Below, piece by piece: positions 26,456-35,345 of a DNA stretch of 64,000 nucleotides (positions within the stretch are counted from its first letter, which is position 1; each line of letters opens with the position of its first letter). The notes under the pieces are model-generated. The model was not told where the DNA came from. It saw only the letters and a program-made list of their open reading frames with translations, and made no database searches. This stretch comes from Nostoc sp. CHAB 5824 (lineage in GTDB: Bacteria; Cyanobacteriota; Cyanobacteriia; Cyanobacteriales; Nostocaceae): contig NZ_JAIVFT010000007.1 in NCBI RefSeq assembly GCF_020829665.1, forward strand, positions 1-64,000. Reading direction: 5' to 3'. A program made the translations under genes and the position numbers.

Positions 26456-26525
26456 AGGGAAAAGGTTTTTCTATCGCCGCTTACCCCTTACCCCTTACCC
26501 CTTACCCCACTTATGCAAGAAGTCT
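26405..26525. mobile_element. MITE-like element, 121 bp, inserted in the hicB-like gene
   Basis: The imperfect terminal inverted repeats are agacctcttgca (26405-26416) and tgcaagaagtct (26514-26525), matching at 11 of 12 positions. The interior carries gggtaaaggttaaaggg and four copies of the heptamer ttacccc/cccctta. The ends resemble those of the element at 43592-43706 (aggacttacgca and tgcataagttct). Confidence 0.7.
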
Positions 26526-26544
26526 ATTGAACTCTGTTTAGAGG

Positions 26545-26808
26545 ATGTCTGATAAGCCAGAAATGGAAAACGATCTGCGTTCAGAGTATGACTTGAAGAT
26601 CCTAAGCGTCAGAAAGTTCGGCCCTGAACGAAAGAGCTTTGGTAAGACAATAATTCGTTTAGAACCTGATGTTGCAGAGGTTTTTCCTAATGCCGATGCC
26701 GTGAATGAGGCTCTAAGATTTCTAATTAGAGTTGTGCAGGATAACCAATTTTCTGCACTTGCAAGGCAGCTTCACAGTTCCTCGGAGGGGGCAGATAAAA
26801 GCCCCTAA
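26545..26808 (+). CDS. Small hydrophilic protein, unknown function
   Basis: The frame encodes 87 residues with a compact, protein-like middle (YDLKILSVRKFGPERKSFGK, then TIIRLEPDVAEVFPNADAVNEALRFLI), which suggests a small alpha/beta or ribbon-helix type fold. I cannot name the family. The apparent ATG lies within gaggatgtctgataag, which matches the terminal repeat of the MITE at 23482-23707. The gene may therefore have gained its start from an element end, and ATG 26563 (MENDLRSEYD) is an alternative. It ends 57 bases before the ABC ATPase. Confidence 0.55.
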   Translation: MSDKPEMENDLRSEYDLKILSVRKFGPERKSFGKTIIRLEPDVAEVFPNADAVNEALRFLIRVVQDNQFSALARQLHSSSEGADKSP

Positions 26809-26864
26809 TACTGAGTCGGAGGTTACTTAGTGCAGATCCCAAACTGAAAATATCAAATTGGATA

Positions 26865-27962
26865 ATGGCAAACGTTCGTCTAGAAGATATTAAGCGTAGA
26901 TTCAATAACGTTACCGCTATTGAGGACATTACCTTTGAAATTCCTGATGGCGAGTTTTGGGTTTTAGTTGGGCCATCGGGTTGTGGTAAGTCTACAATTT
27001 TGCGGACGATCGCAGGTTTAGAAACCGCTACATCTGGCAAACTCTTTATTGGCGATCGCTTGGTGAATAATATCCCAGCCAGACAGCGAGATGTAGCGAT
27101 GGTATTCCAAAACTACGCCCTCTATCCTCACATGAGTGTGGCGCAAAACATCGCCTTTGGCTTGCAAATGCGGAAAGTTGACTCGAAAATCATTCAAGAA
27201 CGGGTGATGAATGTGGCGCGATCGCTTTCTCTGGATCACCTGCTAGATCGTAAACCTAAACAACTTTCCGGGGGACAGCAGCAACGGGTAGCATTAGGGA
27301 GAGCGATCGCTCGTGAACCACAAGTGTTTTTACTTGACGAACCTTTATCTAATTTAGATGCCCAATTGCGCGATGATACAAGGGCAGAATTGAAACAGCT
27401 ACATCAAGAACTAGGCATTACAACAATTTACGTCACCCACGATCAAGTTGAAGCGATGACTTTGGCTGATAAAATTGTTGTGCTAAATCGCGGGCGAATT
27501 CAACAAATCGGTGATCCCCAAACTATTTATGCAAATCCTGCTAATCAGATGGTGGCAACTTTTTTAGGCAGTCCGCCAATGAATATTTTGCCTGCAATCT
27601 ATGAAAATAACGGTTTCGATGTGAGTGGGCAGTTATTAACAATCCCAGCAGTTGTGAAAGAAAAATTGCATCTGCGTCAAGGACACAGTTTTGATTTGGG
27701 GATTCGTCCAGAGCATATAAAAATCAACACTGACTCAGAACTAAGTACTCAAAACTCAGGATTATTATCGGTTGAAGTTAAAGTGGTGGAACCTTTGGGA
27801 AGAGAAACTTTGATTCGTGCTGGGTTACCTGGTTCGGCGGTGGTGTTGAATATTCAAGTAGGCTCTGATGTACGTCCTCGTCCAGGCGATCGCCTTTCTC
27901 TACAACTCGATTTAAATCAATTGTTTGTATTTGATCCTAAAACCGGGGACAGAATCTTATAA
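26865..27962 (+). CDS. Sugar-type (MalK/UgpC) ABC transporter ATP-binding protein
   Basis: This 365-residue ATPase has Walker A GPSGCGKST, the Q-loop at FQNYALYPHM, the signature LSGGQQQRVALGRA, Walker B VFLLDEPLSNLD and the H-loop VTHDQ. A C-terminal TOBE/MalK regulatory domain follows (about 240-365, with GIRPEHI). It would energise uptake of sugars, glycerol-phosphate or similar compounds. No permease or binding protein is nearby, so it is an orphan that could serve several importers. Residues about 290-301 (DSELSTQNSGLL) come from an actcagaactaagtactc-type dispersed repeat that lies in frame within the regulatory domain. Confidence 0.92.
   Translation: MANVRLEDIKRRFNNVTAIEDITFEIPDGEFWVLVGPSGCGKSTILRTIAGLETATSGKLFIGDRLVNNIPARQRDVAMVFQNYALYPHMSVAQNIAFGLQMRKVDSKIIQERVMNVARSLSLDHLLDRKPKQLSGGQQQRVALGRAIAREPQVFLLDEPLSNLDAQLRDDTRAELKQLHQELGITTIYVTHDQVEAMTLADKIVVLNRGRIQQIGDPQTIYANPANQMVATFLGSPPMNILPAIYENNGFDVSGQLLTIPAVVKEKLHLRQGHSFDLGIRPEHIKINTDSELSTQNSGLLSVEVKVVEPLGRETLIRAGLPGSAVVLNIQVGSDVRPRPGDRLSLQLDLNQLFVFDPKTGDRIL
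27731..27766 (+). repeat. Dispersed repeat within the ABC ATPase gene
   Basis: The run tgactcagaactaagtactc and then aaaactcagg is the 'actcagaact/agtgctgagt' family repeat, also found in mfd at 46417-46492. It lies in frame and encodes DSELSTQNSG. Confidence 0.6.
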
Positions 27963-28073
27963 AGAGTTTCTTAAACTGCCAGAAATAATTATCAATTCCC
28001 AATTTTTTGTAGCCAGAATCTAAGAAAATAAAAACTGCGATAGAGACTTAATGGATTCGCTGCAAAAACTTAT

Positions 28074-28841
28074 ATGACTATTAATCGACGCCATTTCTTG
28101 TTTTTACTGACAGCAGGTGCGGGTGCTTTTGCATTAGATGCTTGTGCATCGGCAGAGAAATCTCCTGACCAAAACACTGCAAATCCTGAAACAACAGCAA
28201 ATACAACAGCAGATAAAACAGGGGCTATCCAACTACCGCCTTTACCTTACCCCTACGAAGCACTCGAACCACACATTGATGCCAAAACGATGCAATTTCA
28301 CCACGATAAACACCACGCAACTTATGTAAAAAACCTGAATGCAGCGTTAGACAAACACCCAGAACTCAAAGGCAAAACTGTTGAAGAACTGTTGCAGAAA
28401 CTTGACAGTGTACCAAAAGATATTCGCATAACAGTACGCAATAATGGCGGTGGTCATGTGAACCACTCAATGTTCTGGAAAATTATGAAGCCGAAAGGTG
28501 GGGGAGAACCAACAGGAAATATAGCCTCCGCGATTAATCAAAATTTTGGCTCTTTTGCAGCTTTCAAGAAACAGTTTAATGAAGCTGGTGCTGGTCGTTT
28601 TGGTAGTGGTTGGGTTTGGTTAGTACGTAACAAAGGTGGCAAGTTGGAAGTGACAACTACAGCTAATCAAGATAATCCTTTAAGTGCAGGTAAATATCCC
28701 ATCCTGGGTAATGACGTATGGGAACATGCATATTATCTCAATTACCAGAATCGCCGCGCCGATTATTTAGATGCTTGGTGGAATGTAATTAATTGGGATG
28801 AGATTAACAATCGGTTTGCAGCAGCAAGCAAATTTGTCTGA
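28074..28841 (+). CDS. sodA: Mn-type superoxide dismutase with a Tat/lipoprotein-like signal
   Basis: Residues about 50-250 form a complete Fe/Mn superoxide dismutase. The metal ligands fit His in [10 protein letters not shown], His in [10 protein letters not shown], and Asp and His in [20 protein letters not shown]. The family hallmarks GSGWVWLV and WWNVINWDE are present, and the sequence leans to the Mn type. The N-terminus reads [20 protein letters not shown] before ACAS. This combines an RR-containing Tat-like n-region with a lipobox-like Cys at about 23, predicting a protein exported and anchored in the thylakoid or plasma membrane. A Thr/Ala/Asn-rich spacer follows. No partner genes are adjacent. 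Confidence 0.93.
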   Translation: MTINRRHFLFLLTAGAGAFALDACASAEKSPDQNTANPETTANTTADKTGAIQLPPLPYPYEALEPHIDAKTMQFHHDKHHATYVKNLNAALDKHPELKGKTVEELLQKLDSVPKDIRITVRNNGGGHVNHSMFWKIMKPKGGGEPTGNIASAINQNFGSFAAFKKQFNEAGAGRFGSGWVWLVRNKGGKLEVTTTANQDNPLSAGKYPILGNDVWEHAYYLNYQNRRADYLDAWWNVINWDEINNRFAAASKFV

Positions 28842-29269
28842 GGCAAGATAACAATTTAGAGTTATAGGCACTTATAAACTGGCAATAGACACAAGATTCT
28901 GCTGCCAGTTTTGTGATACAAGTCGTGTTGTCTAAAAGCAAATAGATAGTTATGGATAAGCGAGTATAAAAAACTAGATTGTGCGGTGATCTAACTCTAA
29001 GTTATATAAAATTTGAAGGTAAAAATAATCCTAAATCTAAAAGTCTTAATACCAATTTTGCATGAAATTGCTGTAACTATCCTTGGCAATGATAGAGAAT
29101 TTTTCATGCAAACTCAGGTATAGACGATTATCTCAGAAACTTAACATAATGTTACTCCCAAACAACAGAAATAATATTGGATTAAAAGATTAATCACCAA
29201 GATTAATTTGGGCATCCTATAAATAGCAAATGATAATCGTCAAAATGTAAGGGGAGCCAATCTGAGGTA
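28842..29269. other. Intergenic region with a small inverted repeat
   Basis: There are 428 AT-rich bases without a gene. A 56-base stem-forming unit has the arms tttgcatgaaa (29057-29067) and tttcatgcaaa (29102-29112), a perfect 11-bp inverted repeat flanked by taccaatt and ctcaggta. It may be a small MITE or a hairpin. The promoter of the sensor-kinase operon lies between here and 29270. Confidence 0.6.
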
Positions 29270-32077
29270 ATGCCGTCAAATAACACAAGTTTTTATGCAA
29301 AACGCAATCTACCACTACACCTAGTGCTTGTACTTCCCTTCGTTTTGCAAATCTTTGCAGCAGTAGGACTAACAGGCTATTTATCTCTCCGCAACGGACA
29401 ACAAGCAGTAAATGATTTAGCCAATCGATTGCAACGTGAAGTTAGCGATCGCATTGACCAGCATTTAGATAGTTACCTGAATACAGGTCGTCACCTAGCT
29501 GAAATTAACGGCGGTGCGATGGATATGGGATTACTTGACCCGGACAATCCACAGCAACTTGGGCAGTTTTTCTGGAAGCAACTTCAACTGCATAATATTG
29601 GCTATATTGGTTTTTGCTTGCAGACAGGAGATTTTGCAGGTGCTGGACGCTTCTTTGATGATGGTCGCGTTACAGTCGATGAAGTTTCCCGCAAGCGCAA
29701 TGGCAACCAACATTGGTATATCTACAACACAGATAAACTAGGGAATCGGGCTAAACTGGCGATTGATAATGGCCCTTACATTGCGATGCAAGAAGCTTGG
29801 TGTGAAGAACCAGCAAAGACAGGCAAATCGATGTGGACGCTTTATCAATGGCAATCGCCACCTTACACGCTATCCGTGTCTGCCAATCGTCCAGTCTATG
29901 ACAAAAACAAGAATTTAATTGGTGTTATTGGAGTTGACCAGCGACTTACGCAGATTAGTGATTTTCTCCAGCAGCTAAAAGTTAGTCCATCTGGGAAAAC
30001 TTTTATTTTGGAACGCAATGGATTGTTAATTGCAAGTTCCAACAAAGAACAACCTTTTACACTTGTTAATGGCAAAGCTAAACGGCTTCATGGCTCTGAC
30101 AGTAAAGATCCACTGATTCAAGCTACTGCAAAACATTTAACTGAGCGTTTTAAGAATTTATCAACCATCAAAGACAATCAGTCGCTGGAATTTCAACTTA
30201 ACGGTCAGCGCCATTTTGTTCAAGTGGCACCTTGGCGGGATGAATGGGGTTTAGATTGGCTGGTGGTTGTGGCGGTTCCAGAATCTGACTTTATGGGACA
30301 AATTAACGCCAACACGCGCACGACAATTTTGTTGTGTTTGGGCGCATTAATATTAGCAACTATTTTAGGTTTCTACACCTCTCGTTGGATTGCCCGTCCT
30401 ATTTTGCGCTTGAGTCAAGCATCAGAAGCAATTGCCGCAGGTGAGTTAAATCAACAGGTAGAAATACCTTCAGTAAATGAATTGGGTAAATTGGCGCAGT
30501 CCTTCAACCGGATGGCGCAGCAATTACGGGACTCTTTCACCACTATTGAGCAAACCAATAAACAATTAGCTAAAACTAACGAAGAATTAGAAAGTCGGGT
30601 AGAAGAACGCACCCACGAGTTAAAGGAAGCGAAACTTACCGCCGATGCTGCCAATCATGCCAAGAGCGATTTTCTCGCAAACATGAGCCACGAACTGCGG
30701 ACACCGCTCAACGGGATTTTAGGCTATGCCCAAATTCTTGCCCGGACTGCATCTGACGAAAAACAACAGCGTGGCATCGATATTATCTATCAATGTGGTT
30801 CGCATTTACTGACTTTAATTAACGATATTCTCGACTTATCTAAAATCGAAGCTCGCAAACTAGAACTACAGCTGGTTCCATTTTATCTACCTGCGTTTCT
30901 ACAAAGTGTTGTGGAAATCTGCCGCATTAAAGCCGAACAAAAGGGTATTGAGTTTATTTATCAGCCGCCGGAGAATTCAGCAATAGGTATTGTTGCTGAT
31001 GAGAAGCGTCTGCGACAAGTTCTGATTAACTTGCTAGGAAATGCCATTAAGTTTACCGACAAAGGCAGTGTCACATTTAAAGTGGAAGTGCTGTTAGGGG
31101 ATATAACTAATCTTCGCTTTTATATTCAGGATACTGGCATCGGCATGAGTCCCCAGCAATTAGAGAAAATCTTCCTCCCCTTTGAGCAAGTCGGGGATAG
31201 CAAACGCCAAAGTGAAGGAACGGGATTAGGACTTGCTATCAGCCAGCGATTTGTTGAGTTGATGGCTAGTCAAATCCAGGTTGAAAGCCAATTAGGAGTT
31301 GGTAGTAAGTTTTTCTTTAATATTGACTGTGCGATCGCAACTGATTGGGTACAAGCAAATTCCGTAACATCATCTGGCAGAATTATCGGATACGCTGGCG
31401 TTGGCGTAACCTCTGTGAAAGAGAATCGCAAAAAAATCCTGATTGTCGATGACCGTTGGGAAAATCGGTCAGTGATTGTCAATCTTTTAGAACCCCTTGG
31501 TTTTGAGGTCATTGAAGCCAACAACGGACAAGAGGGTTTAGAAAAAATTACAAGCGATCGCCCCGATATGATCATTTGTGATTTAGCCATGCCCGTAATG
31601 GATGGCTGGGAAATGCTTAAACAATTGCGTCAGTCCGAAACTTTACGTGATGCCATTGTGATTGTCTCTTCTGCCAGCGTGTTTGAGATTGACCGCCAAA
31701 AAAGTTTAGATGCTGGTGGTAACGATTTCTTGGCAAAACCCGTGCAAGCAGATGAACTTTATGCTGTATTAGCCAAGCAATTACAAATAGATTGGGTATA
31801 TACAGATACTAATATAGAACATCCAATCGATACAGTTACAAACGCCAAAACCATTGTAATTCCAAATATTTCTGATTTAAAAGGCTTATTAGAACATGTG
31901 GAAACTGGGTACTTTAGAGGTATCCGAGAAGAATTGGATCGATTAGCTCAATTAGATGAGCAGTATCAACCCTTTATTCGAGAACTCAGGGAATTGGTTA
32001 AAGGCTTCAATATTCAGACAGTTCGTCATTTTCTCCAAGAGTCGATAAACCAATCTCAAAAATCAACAAAGATTTAG
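29270..32077 (+). CDS. Hybrid sensor histidine kinase (dCACHE-HAMP-HisKA-HATPase-REC)
   Basis: The kinase is 935 residues. A first membrane helix (about 15-38) and a second (about 352-370) bracket an extracytoplasmic dCACHE-like sensor of about 310 residues. HAMP (371-424), a coiled coil, HisKA with the phospho-accepting His474 (FLANMSHELRTPLNG), an ATPase domain (N-box NLLGNAIKFTD, DTGIGMS, GTGLGLA) and a receiver with Asp771 (IICDLAMPVMDG) follow. The last 100 residues are a helical tail. It is probably cotranscribed with the receiver-kinase gene 19 bases later, forming a phosphorelay. The stimulus is unknown, and no output regulator is adjacent. Confidence 0.94.
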   Translation: MPSNNTSFYAKRNLPLHLVLVLPFVLQIFAAVGLTGYLSLRNGQQAVNDLANRLQREVSDRIDQHLDSYLNTGRHLAEINGGAMDMGLLDPDNPQQLGQFFWKQLQLHNIGYIGFCLQTGDFAGAGRFFDDGRVTVDEVSRKRNGNQHWYIYNTDKLGNRAKLAIDNGPYIAMQEAWCEEPAKTGKSMWTLYQWQSPPYTLSVSANRPVYDKNKNLIGVIGVDQRLTQISDFLQQLKVSPSGKTFILERNGLLIASSNKEQPFTLVNGKAKRLHGSDSKDPLIQATAKHLTERFKNLSTIKDNQSLEFQLNGQRHFVQVAPWRDEWGLDWLVVVAVPESDFMGQINANTRTTILLCLGALILATILGFYTSRWIARPILRLSQASEAIAAGELNQQVEIPSVNELGKLAQSFNRMAQQLRDSFTTIEQTNKQLAKTNEELESRVEERTHELKEAKLTADAANHAKSDFLANMSHELRTPLNGILGYAQILARTASDEKQQRGIDIIYQCGSHLLTLINDILDLSKIEARKLELQLVPFYLPAFLQSVVEICRIKAEQKGIEFIYQPPENSAIGIVADEKRLRQVLINLLGNAIKFTDKGSVTFKVEVLLGDITNLRFYIQDTGIGMSPQQLEKIFLPFEQVGDSKRQSEGTGLGLAISQRFVELMASQIQVESQLGVGSKFFFNIDCAIATDWVQANSVTSSGRIIGYAGVGVTSVKENRKKILIVDDRWENRSVIVNLLEPLGFEVIEANNGQEGLEKITSDRPDMIICDLAMPVMDGWEMLKQLRQSETLRDAIVIVSSASVFEIDRQKSLDAGGNDFLAKPVQADELYAVLAKQLQIDWVYTDTNIEHPIDTVTNAKTIVIPNISDLKGLLEHVETGYFRGIREELDRLAQLDEQYQPFIRELRELVKGFNIQTVRHFLQESINQSQKSTKI

Positions 32078-32095
32078 GTAGGAGATTGAAAACTG

Positions 32096-33415
32096 ATGGC
32101 AAATAATGATAAAGGTCAAACAATTCTGATTATTGACGATAATCCAACTAATATCGAAGTGCTATATGATGCCCTTGACCGAGCAGGCTATAAAGTTTTA
32201 GTAGAAATGGATGGTTGCCACGGCATCGAGACGATAAAAAACTACCCTCCTGATTTAATCTTATTAGATGTAATGATGCCAGGAATTGATGGCTTTGAAA
32301 CTTGTCGTCAATTAAAATCTCAACTGACAATCTGCGATATTCCGATTATTTTCATGACTGCTCTTAATGATACAACCGATAAAGTCAAAGGTTTAGCGTT
32401 AGGAGCTGTCGATTATATTACAAAGCCATTTCAACAAGAAGAAGTACTTGCACGCATTGGGATTCATCTGAAACTGCGACGAGCAAATTTAGAATTAGCG
32501 CAACAAAAGGATATCTTAGAGCACCGGGTACAAAAACGCACCGCAGAGCTTTCGGAAGCGCTAGATAATTTTAAAAACGCACAATTGCAATTAGTGCAAA
32601 GTGAAAAAATGGCAACATTGGGTAACTTAGTTGCAGGAGTAGCACACGAAATTAACAACCCCCTTGGATTTCTCAAAGGCAGCCTAAATAACACTGAAGA
32701 GTATATCCAAGATTTATTTCAGTATGTGCAATGCGTGCAGCAACATCATCCCCAGCTTGCACCTGCTGTCACCAACCTTGCAGAGAAAATTGACTTAGAG
32801 TTTCTCAGTGAGGACTTACCAAAGCTGCTAGGTTCAATGAAGATAGCGACAGAACGGATTACGGACATTAGCACTAGTCTCCGTACCTTTTCTAGAGCCG
32901 ATACATCTGAAAAAGTTGCTTGCAACCTGCATGAAGGAATTGAGAGTACACTGTTAATTTTGAAGTATCGCCTCAAACCGTCAGAGAAACGTCCGACAAT
33001 TGAGGTAATTACAGATTATGGTAAATTACCGCCTGTTAAGTGCTTTTTAGGACAGTTAAATCAAGTATTTATGAACATCCTTGCCAATGCAATTGATGTA
33101 TTAGATACAGAAAGCGTTGAGCGAACATTTGCCCAATTACAAGCTAATTCTCAGCAAATTATAATTCACACTGAAGTATCCAGCGACCAGAATACAGTAG
33201 TAATTCAAATCAAAGATAACGGGCCCGGAATGCCAGAGGATATTAAAGCACATATCTTTGACCACTTGTTTACTACTAAAGAGGTTGGCAAGGGAACGGG
33301 ATTAGGATTAGCGATCGCTCGTCAAATTGTTGAAGAAACCCATAATGGTAAGTTGATCTGCAACTCCGTTTTGGGTGAGGGCACAGAATTTATCATTGAG
33401 ATTCCAGTGTCTTAA
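32096..33415 (+). CDS. Receiver-histidine kinase (REC-HisKA-HATPase)
   Basis: The protein is 439 residues with no membrane segment. The N-terminal receiver has Asp58 ([13 protein letters not shown]). A coiled linker leads to HisKA with His184 ([17 protein letters not shown]) and an ATPase domain with [27 protein letters not shown] and [14 protein letters not shown]. This 'reversed' layout lets the receiver control the kinase in the same protein. The 19-base gap to the upstream hybrid kinase suggests cotranscription and a relay from that kinase to this receiver. The final target must lie elsewhere. Confidence 0.93.
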   Translation: MANNDKGQTILIIDDNPTNIEVLYDALDRAGYKVLVEMDGCHGIETIKNYPPDLILLDVMMPGIDGFETCRQLKSQLTICDIPIIFMTALNDTTDKVKGLALGAVDYITKPFQQEEVLARIGIHLKLRRANLELAQQKDILEHRVQKRTAELSEALDNFKNAQLQLVQSEKMATLGNLVAGVAHEINNPLGFLKGSLNNTEEYIQDLFQYVQCVQQHHPQLAPAVTNLAEKIDLEFLSEDLPKLLGSMKIATERITDISTSLRTFSRADTSEKVACNLHEGIESTLLILKYRLKPSEKRPTIEVITDYGKLPPVKCFLGQLNQVFMNILANAIDVLDTESVERTFAQLQANSQQIIIHTEVSSDQNTVVIQIKDNGPGMPEDIKAHIFDHLFTTKEVGKGTGLGLAIARQIVEETHNGKLICNSVLGEGTEFIIEIPVS

Positions 33416-33433
33416 TAATAAATTATGTTCTTA

Positions 33434-33513
33434 ATTACGAATTACGTTAGCGTAGCGTAAAGCCTTCGGCATGGCTTCGCTTAAAGCGACGTAGGAGCGT
33501 CATTACGAATTAC
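33434..33513. repeat. Palindromic repeat flanked by 12-bp direct repeats
   Basis: The direct repeat attacgaattac occurs at 33434-33445 and again at 33502-33513. It encloses a gcgtagcg-type palindromic block (agccttcggcatggct). The right copy contains the stop codon of rsmG. Confidence 0.75.
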
Positions 33514-34244
33514 AATGACTTTTGCGTAGCTATACCAACAGCACGGGGAAAATTATCTGGTGTGTTTGCTACCTTACGTAAATAAAGGCAATGACGGATG
33601 CTGTGACTCAAAGGTGTTGTAAATTTTTCGATTGATTCAATGACACCACCCAACTGGTTAACAGCATTCTGCAAAGCAGTTGTTTCATCCTCCGTCCAAT
33701 TACCGCGATAGATTATGGCTAAACCCCGCTGTTTGAGCAGTGGTAGGGTATATTCTGCACAGACAGAGGCTGCACCTACAGCACGGATCAGCGCAATATC
33801 GTAGGCTTGTCGGTGCTGCGGGTGCTGACCGATTTCTTCAGCCCTACCAACGAGAGTTTTGGCATTGGTAAGGGCAAGTTCACTTAATATATTGTCGAGA
33901 AAAGTAATTTTCTTCCGAGTGGAATCGAGAAGAGTAATTGTGCAATTAGGTACAGTAATTGCCACTGGAACACCCGGAAAACCCGCACCTGTACCAATAT
34001 CGATGATAGCAGGGGAAGCAGAGGAGAAATTTGCTGATAACAGAGGTACAATTCCTCGTAGAGAATCCCAGAGATGTTTTTCCCAAAACTCTTGGGGGTC
34101 AGTGATCCGAGTTAAATTTAGTTGGCGATTACCTTCTAGAATTAACTCATAAAGCCTTTGGAATTGCGCTTGCTGTTGGACAGTTGGTTGCCAATTAAGA
34201 GTTTGCTGCCAGATTTCTGCCATCTCAGGCAATAAGTTTGTCAT
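33510..34244 (-). CDS. rsmG: 16S rRNA (guanine-527-N7)-methyltransferase
   Basis: RsmG (GidB) methylates G527 of 16S rRNA using S-adenosylmethionine. The SAM-binding motif is IIDIGTGAGFPGVPVAI, followed by LLDSTRKKITFLDNI and DIALIRAVG. RQLNLTRITDPQEFWEKHLWDSL is the family substrate-side signature. The length of 244 residues is typical. The apparent ATG at 34244 lies in a gtcatta/tcattgg heptamer repeat, and the ATG at 34223 (MAEIWQQTLNW) is an equally good start. The stop codon also lies inside a dispersed repeat. Confidence 0.94.
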   Translation of the reverse strand: MTNLLPEMAEIWQQTLNWQPTVQQQAQFQRLYELILEGNRQLNLTRITDPQEFWEKHLWDSLRGIVPLLSANFSSASPAIIDIGTGAGFPGVPVAITVPNCTITLLDSTRKKITFLDNILSELALTNAKTLVGRAEEIGQHPQHRQAYDIALIRAVGAASVCAEYTLPLLKQRGLAIIYRGNWTEDETTALQNAVNQLGGVIESIEKFTTPLSHSIRHCLYLRKVANTPDNFPRAVGIATQKSL

Positions 34245-34291
34245 TAGTTATTAGTCATTGGTCATTGGTCATTGGTCATTGGTCATTGGTC
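34241..34291. repeat. Heptamer tandem repeat TCATTGG
   Basis: Five perfect copies of tcattgg (34255-34289), preceded by tcattag variants, make a short tandemly repeated sequence. It overlaps the 5' end of rsmG on the opposite strand and supplies its first ATG. Confidence 0.85.
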
Positions 34292-34352
34292 AAAGAATCA
34301 ATAGTTCTTCTTTCCCTGCCTCCTCTGCTCCCCTTGTCTCCCTGCTCCTCTT

Positions 34353-35027
34353 TCATACTGCTGGTAGAGGTTCTTTAACTTTGGATTTTAGTGTCTTTGG
34401 GTCTACTGATTCTAGTTCACCGTGGTTGAGTGTCCAGCAACGATCTGCGATCGCTAACAAATCCCCAGCATCGTGTGTCACTACCAACAGCGTCCAATCT
34501 TGTTTCAGTTTCGCTAATAAATTTACCAGTTGCCGACGCATTGACCAATCTAATCCAGCTGTGGGTTCATCCAGTAACAGTAAATTTGGCTGGCGAATCA
34601 ATTGCACTGCCAAAGCTAAACGTCGTTGCTGACCACCACTTAAAGCATGGGGAGCAGCGGAAAGCGATAAATGCTCTAATCCCACCTCACTCAACGCTTG
34701 TCTGACTCGTTCTGAGCCTAACTCAGGATGTCCTAAACGCAATTCTTCTAAAATTGAACCACCACAAAAGTGACGCTCTGGAAACTGAAATACTAACCCG
34801 GCCAATTGTTGTAGCTGTTCAGCTATAAGTTCTTGTTCCCGCCAGAAGAGTCCGCCGCTAGTAGGTTCGGCTAGTCCCGACAAAATTTCTAGTAAAGTAC
34901 TTTTTCCCGAACCACTCGCGCCAATAATCAGACCTAGCTGCTGGGGTGCTAATTCCAAGTTGATCGATTTGAGAATCGCTGTTGGGCACGCTGTGGGGTG
35001 ATAAATTAGATTTCGGAGATAGAGCAT
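34353..35027 (-). CDS. ABC transporter ATP-binding protein, ECF/cobalt-type
   Basis: The ATPase is 224 residues. Walker A is GASGSGKST, the Q-loop is VFQFPERHFCGG, the signature is ALSGGQQRRLALAVQ, Walker B is LLLLDEPTAGLD and the H-loop is VVTHD. The QFPE sequence after the Q-loop is typical of energy-coupling-factor (CbiO/EcfA-like) ATPases for vitamins or metal ions. No transmembrane or substrate-binding partner is encoded nearby, so the cargo is unknown. It is on the same strand as rsmG, about 110 bases upstream of it, and the two could be cotranscribed. Confidence 0.9.
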   Translation of the reverse strand: MLYLRNLIYHPTACPTAILKSINLELAPQQLGLIIGASGSGKSTLLEILSGLAEPTSGGLFWREQELIAEQLQQLAGLVFQFPERHFCGGSILEELRLGHPELGSERVRQALSEVGLEHLSLSAAPHALSGGQQRRLALAVQLIRQPNLLLLDEPTAGLDWSMRRQLVNLLAKLKQDWTLLVVTHDAGDLLAIADRCWTLNHGELESVDPKTLKSKVKEPLPAV

Positions 35028-35345
35028 TTGTTAAGATTACCAAAAAGTCAGCAAATTACTGATTAGCTACACTGAAAGCATCTGGGAAATTCTGGAAAAA
35101 TTTCTGGCGCATTACCTGGATTAACATTTTAATTTAGCAGCAAGAATAATCCACTTTTTCTCCATTGTGGCAGACTCACCCTTAAAACTTTGGCTATAAC
35201 CAGCCTGGGAACATGGGAAAATTACCAAAGTCAACTTTCATATAAGAAAATTTTGGTTGAAGCAGAGGCAAGTTAAAATTAACCATTTTTTGCATTCTAA
35301 GTAACACATACAACTATTTCAACCGCAATTATTCTGAGGGTTAAA
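35028..35345. other. Divergent intergenic region
   Basis: About 318 AT-rich bases separate the divergent ABC ATPase and TPR-protein genes. They must hold both promoters. I see no gene, repeat array or strong hairpin in it. Confidence 0.5.
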
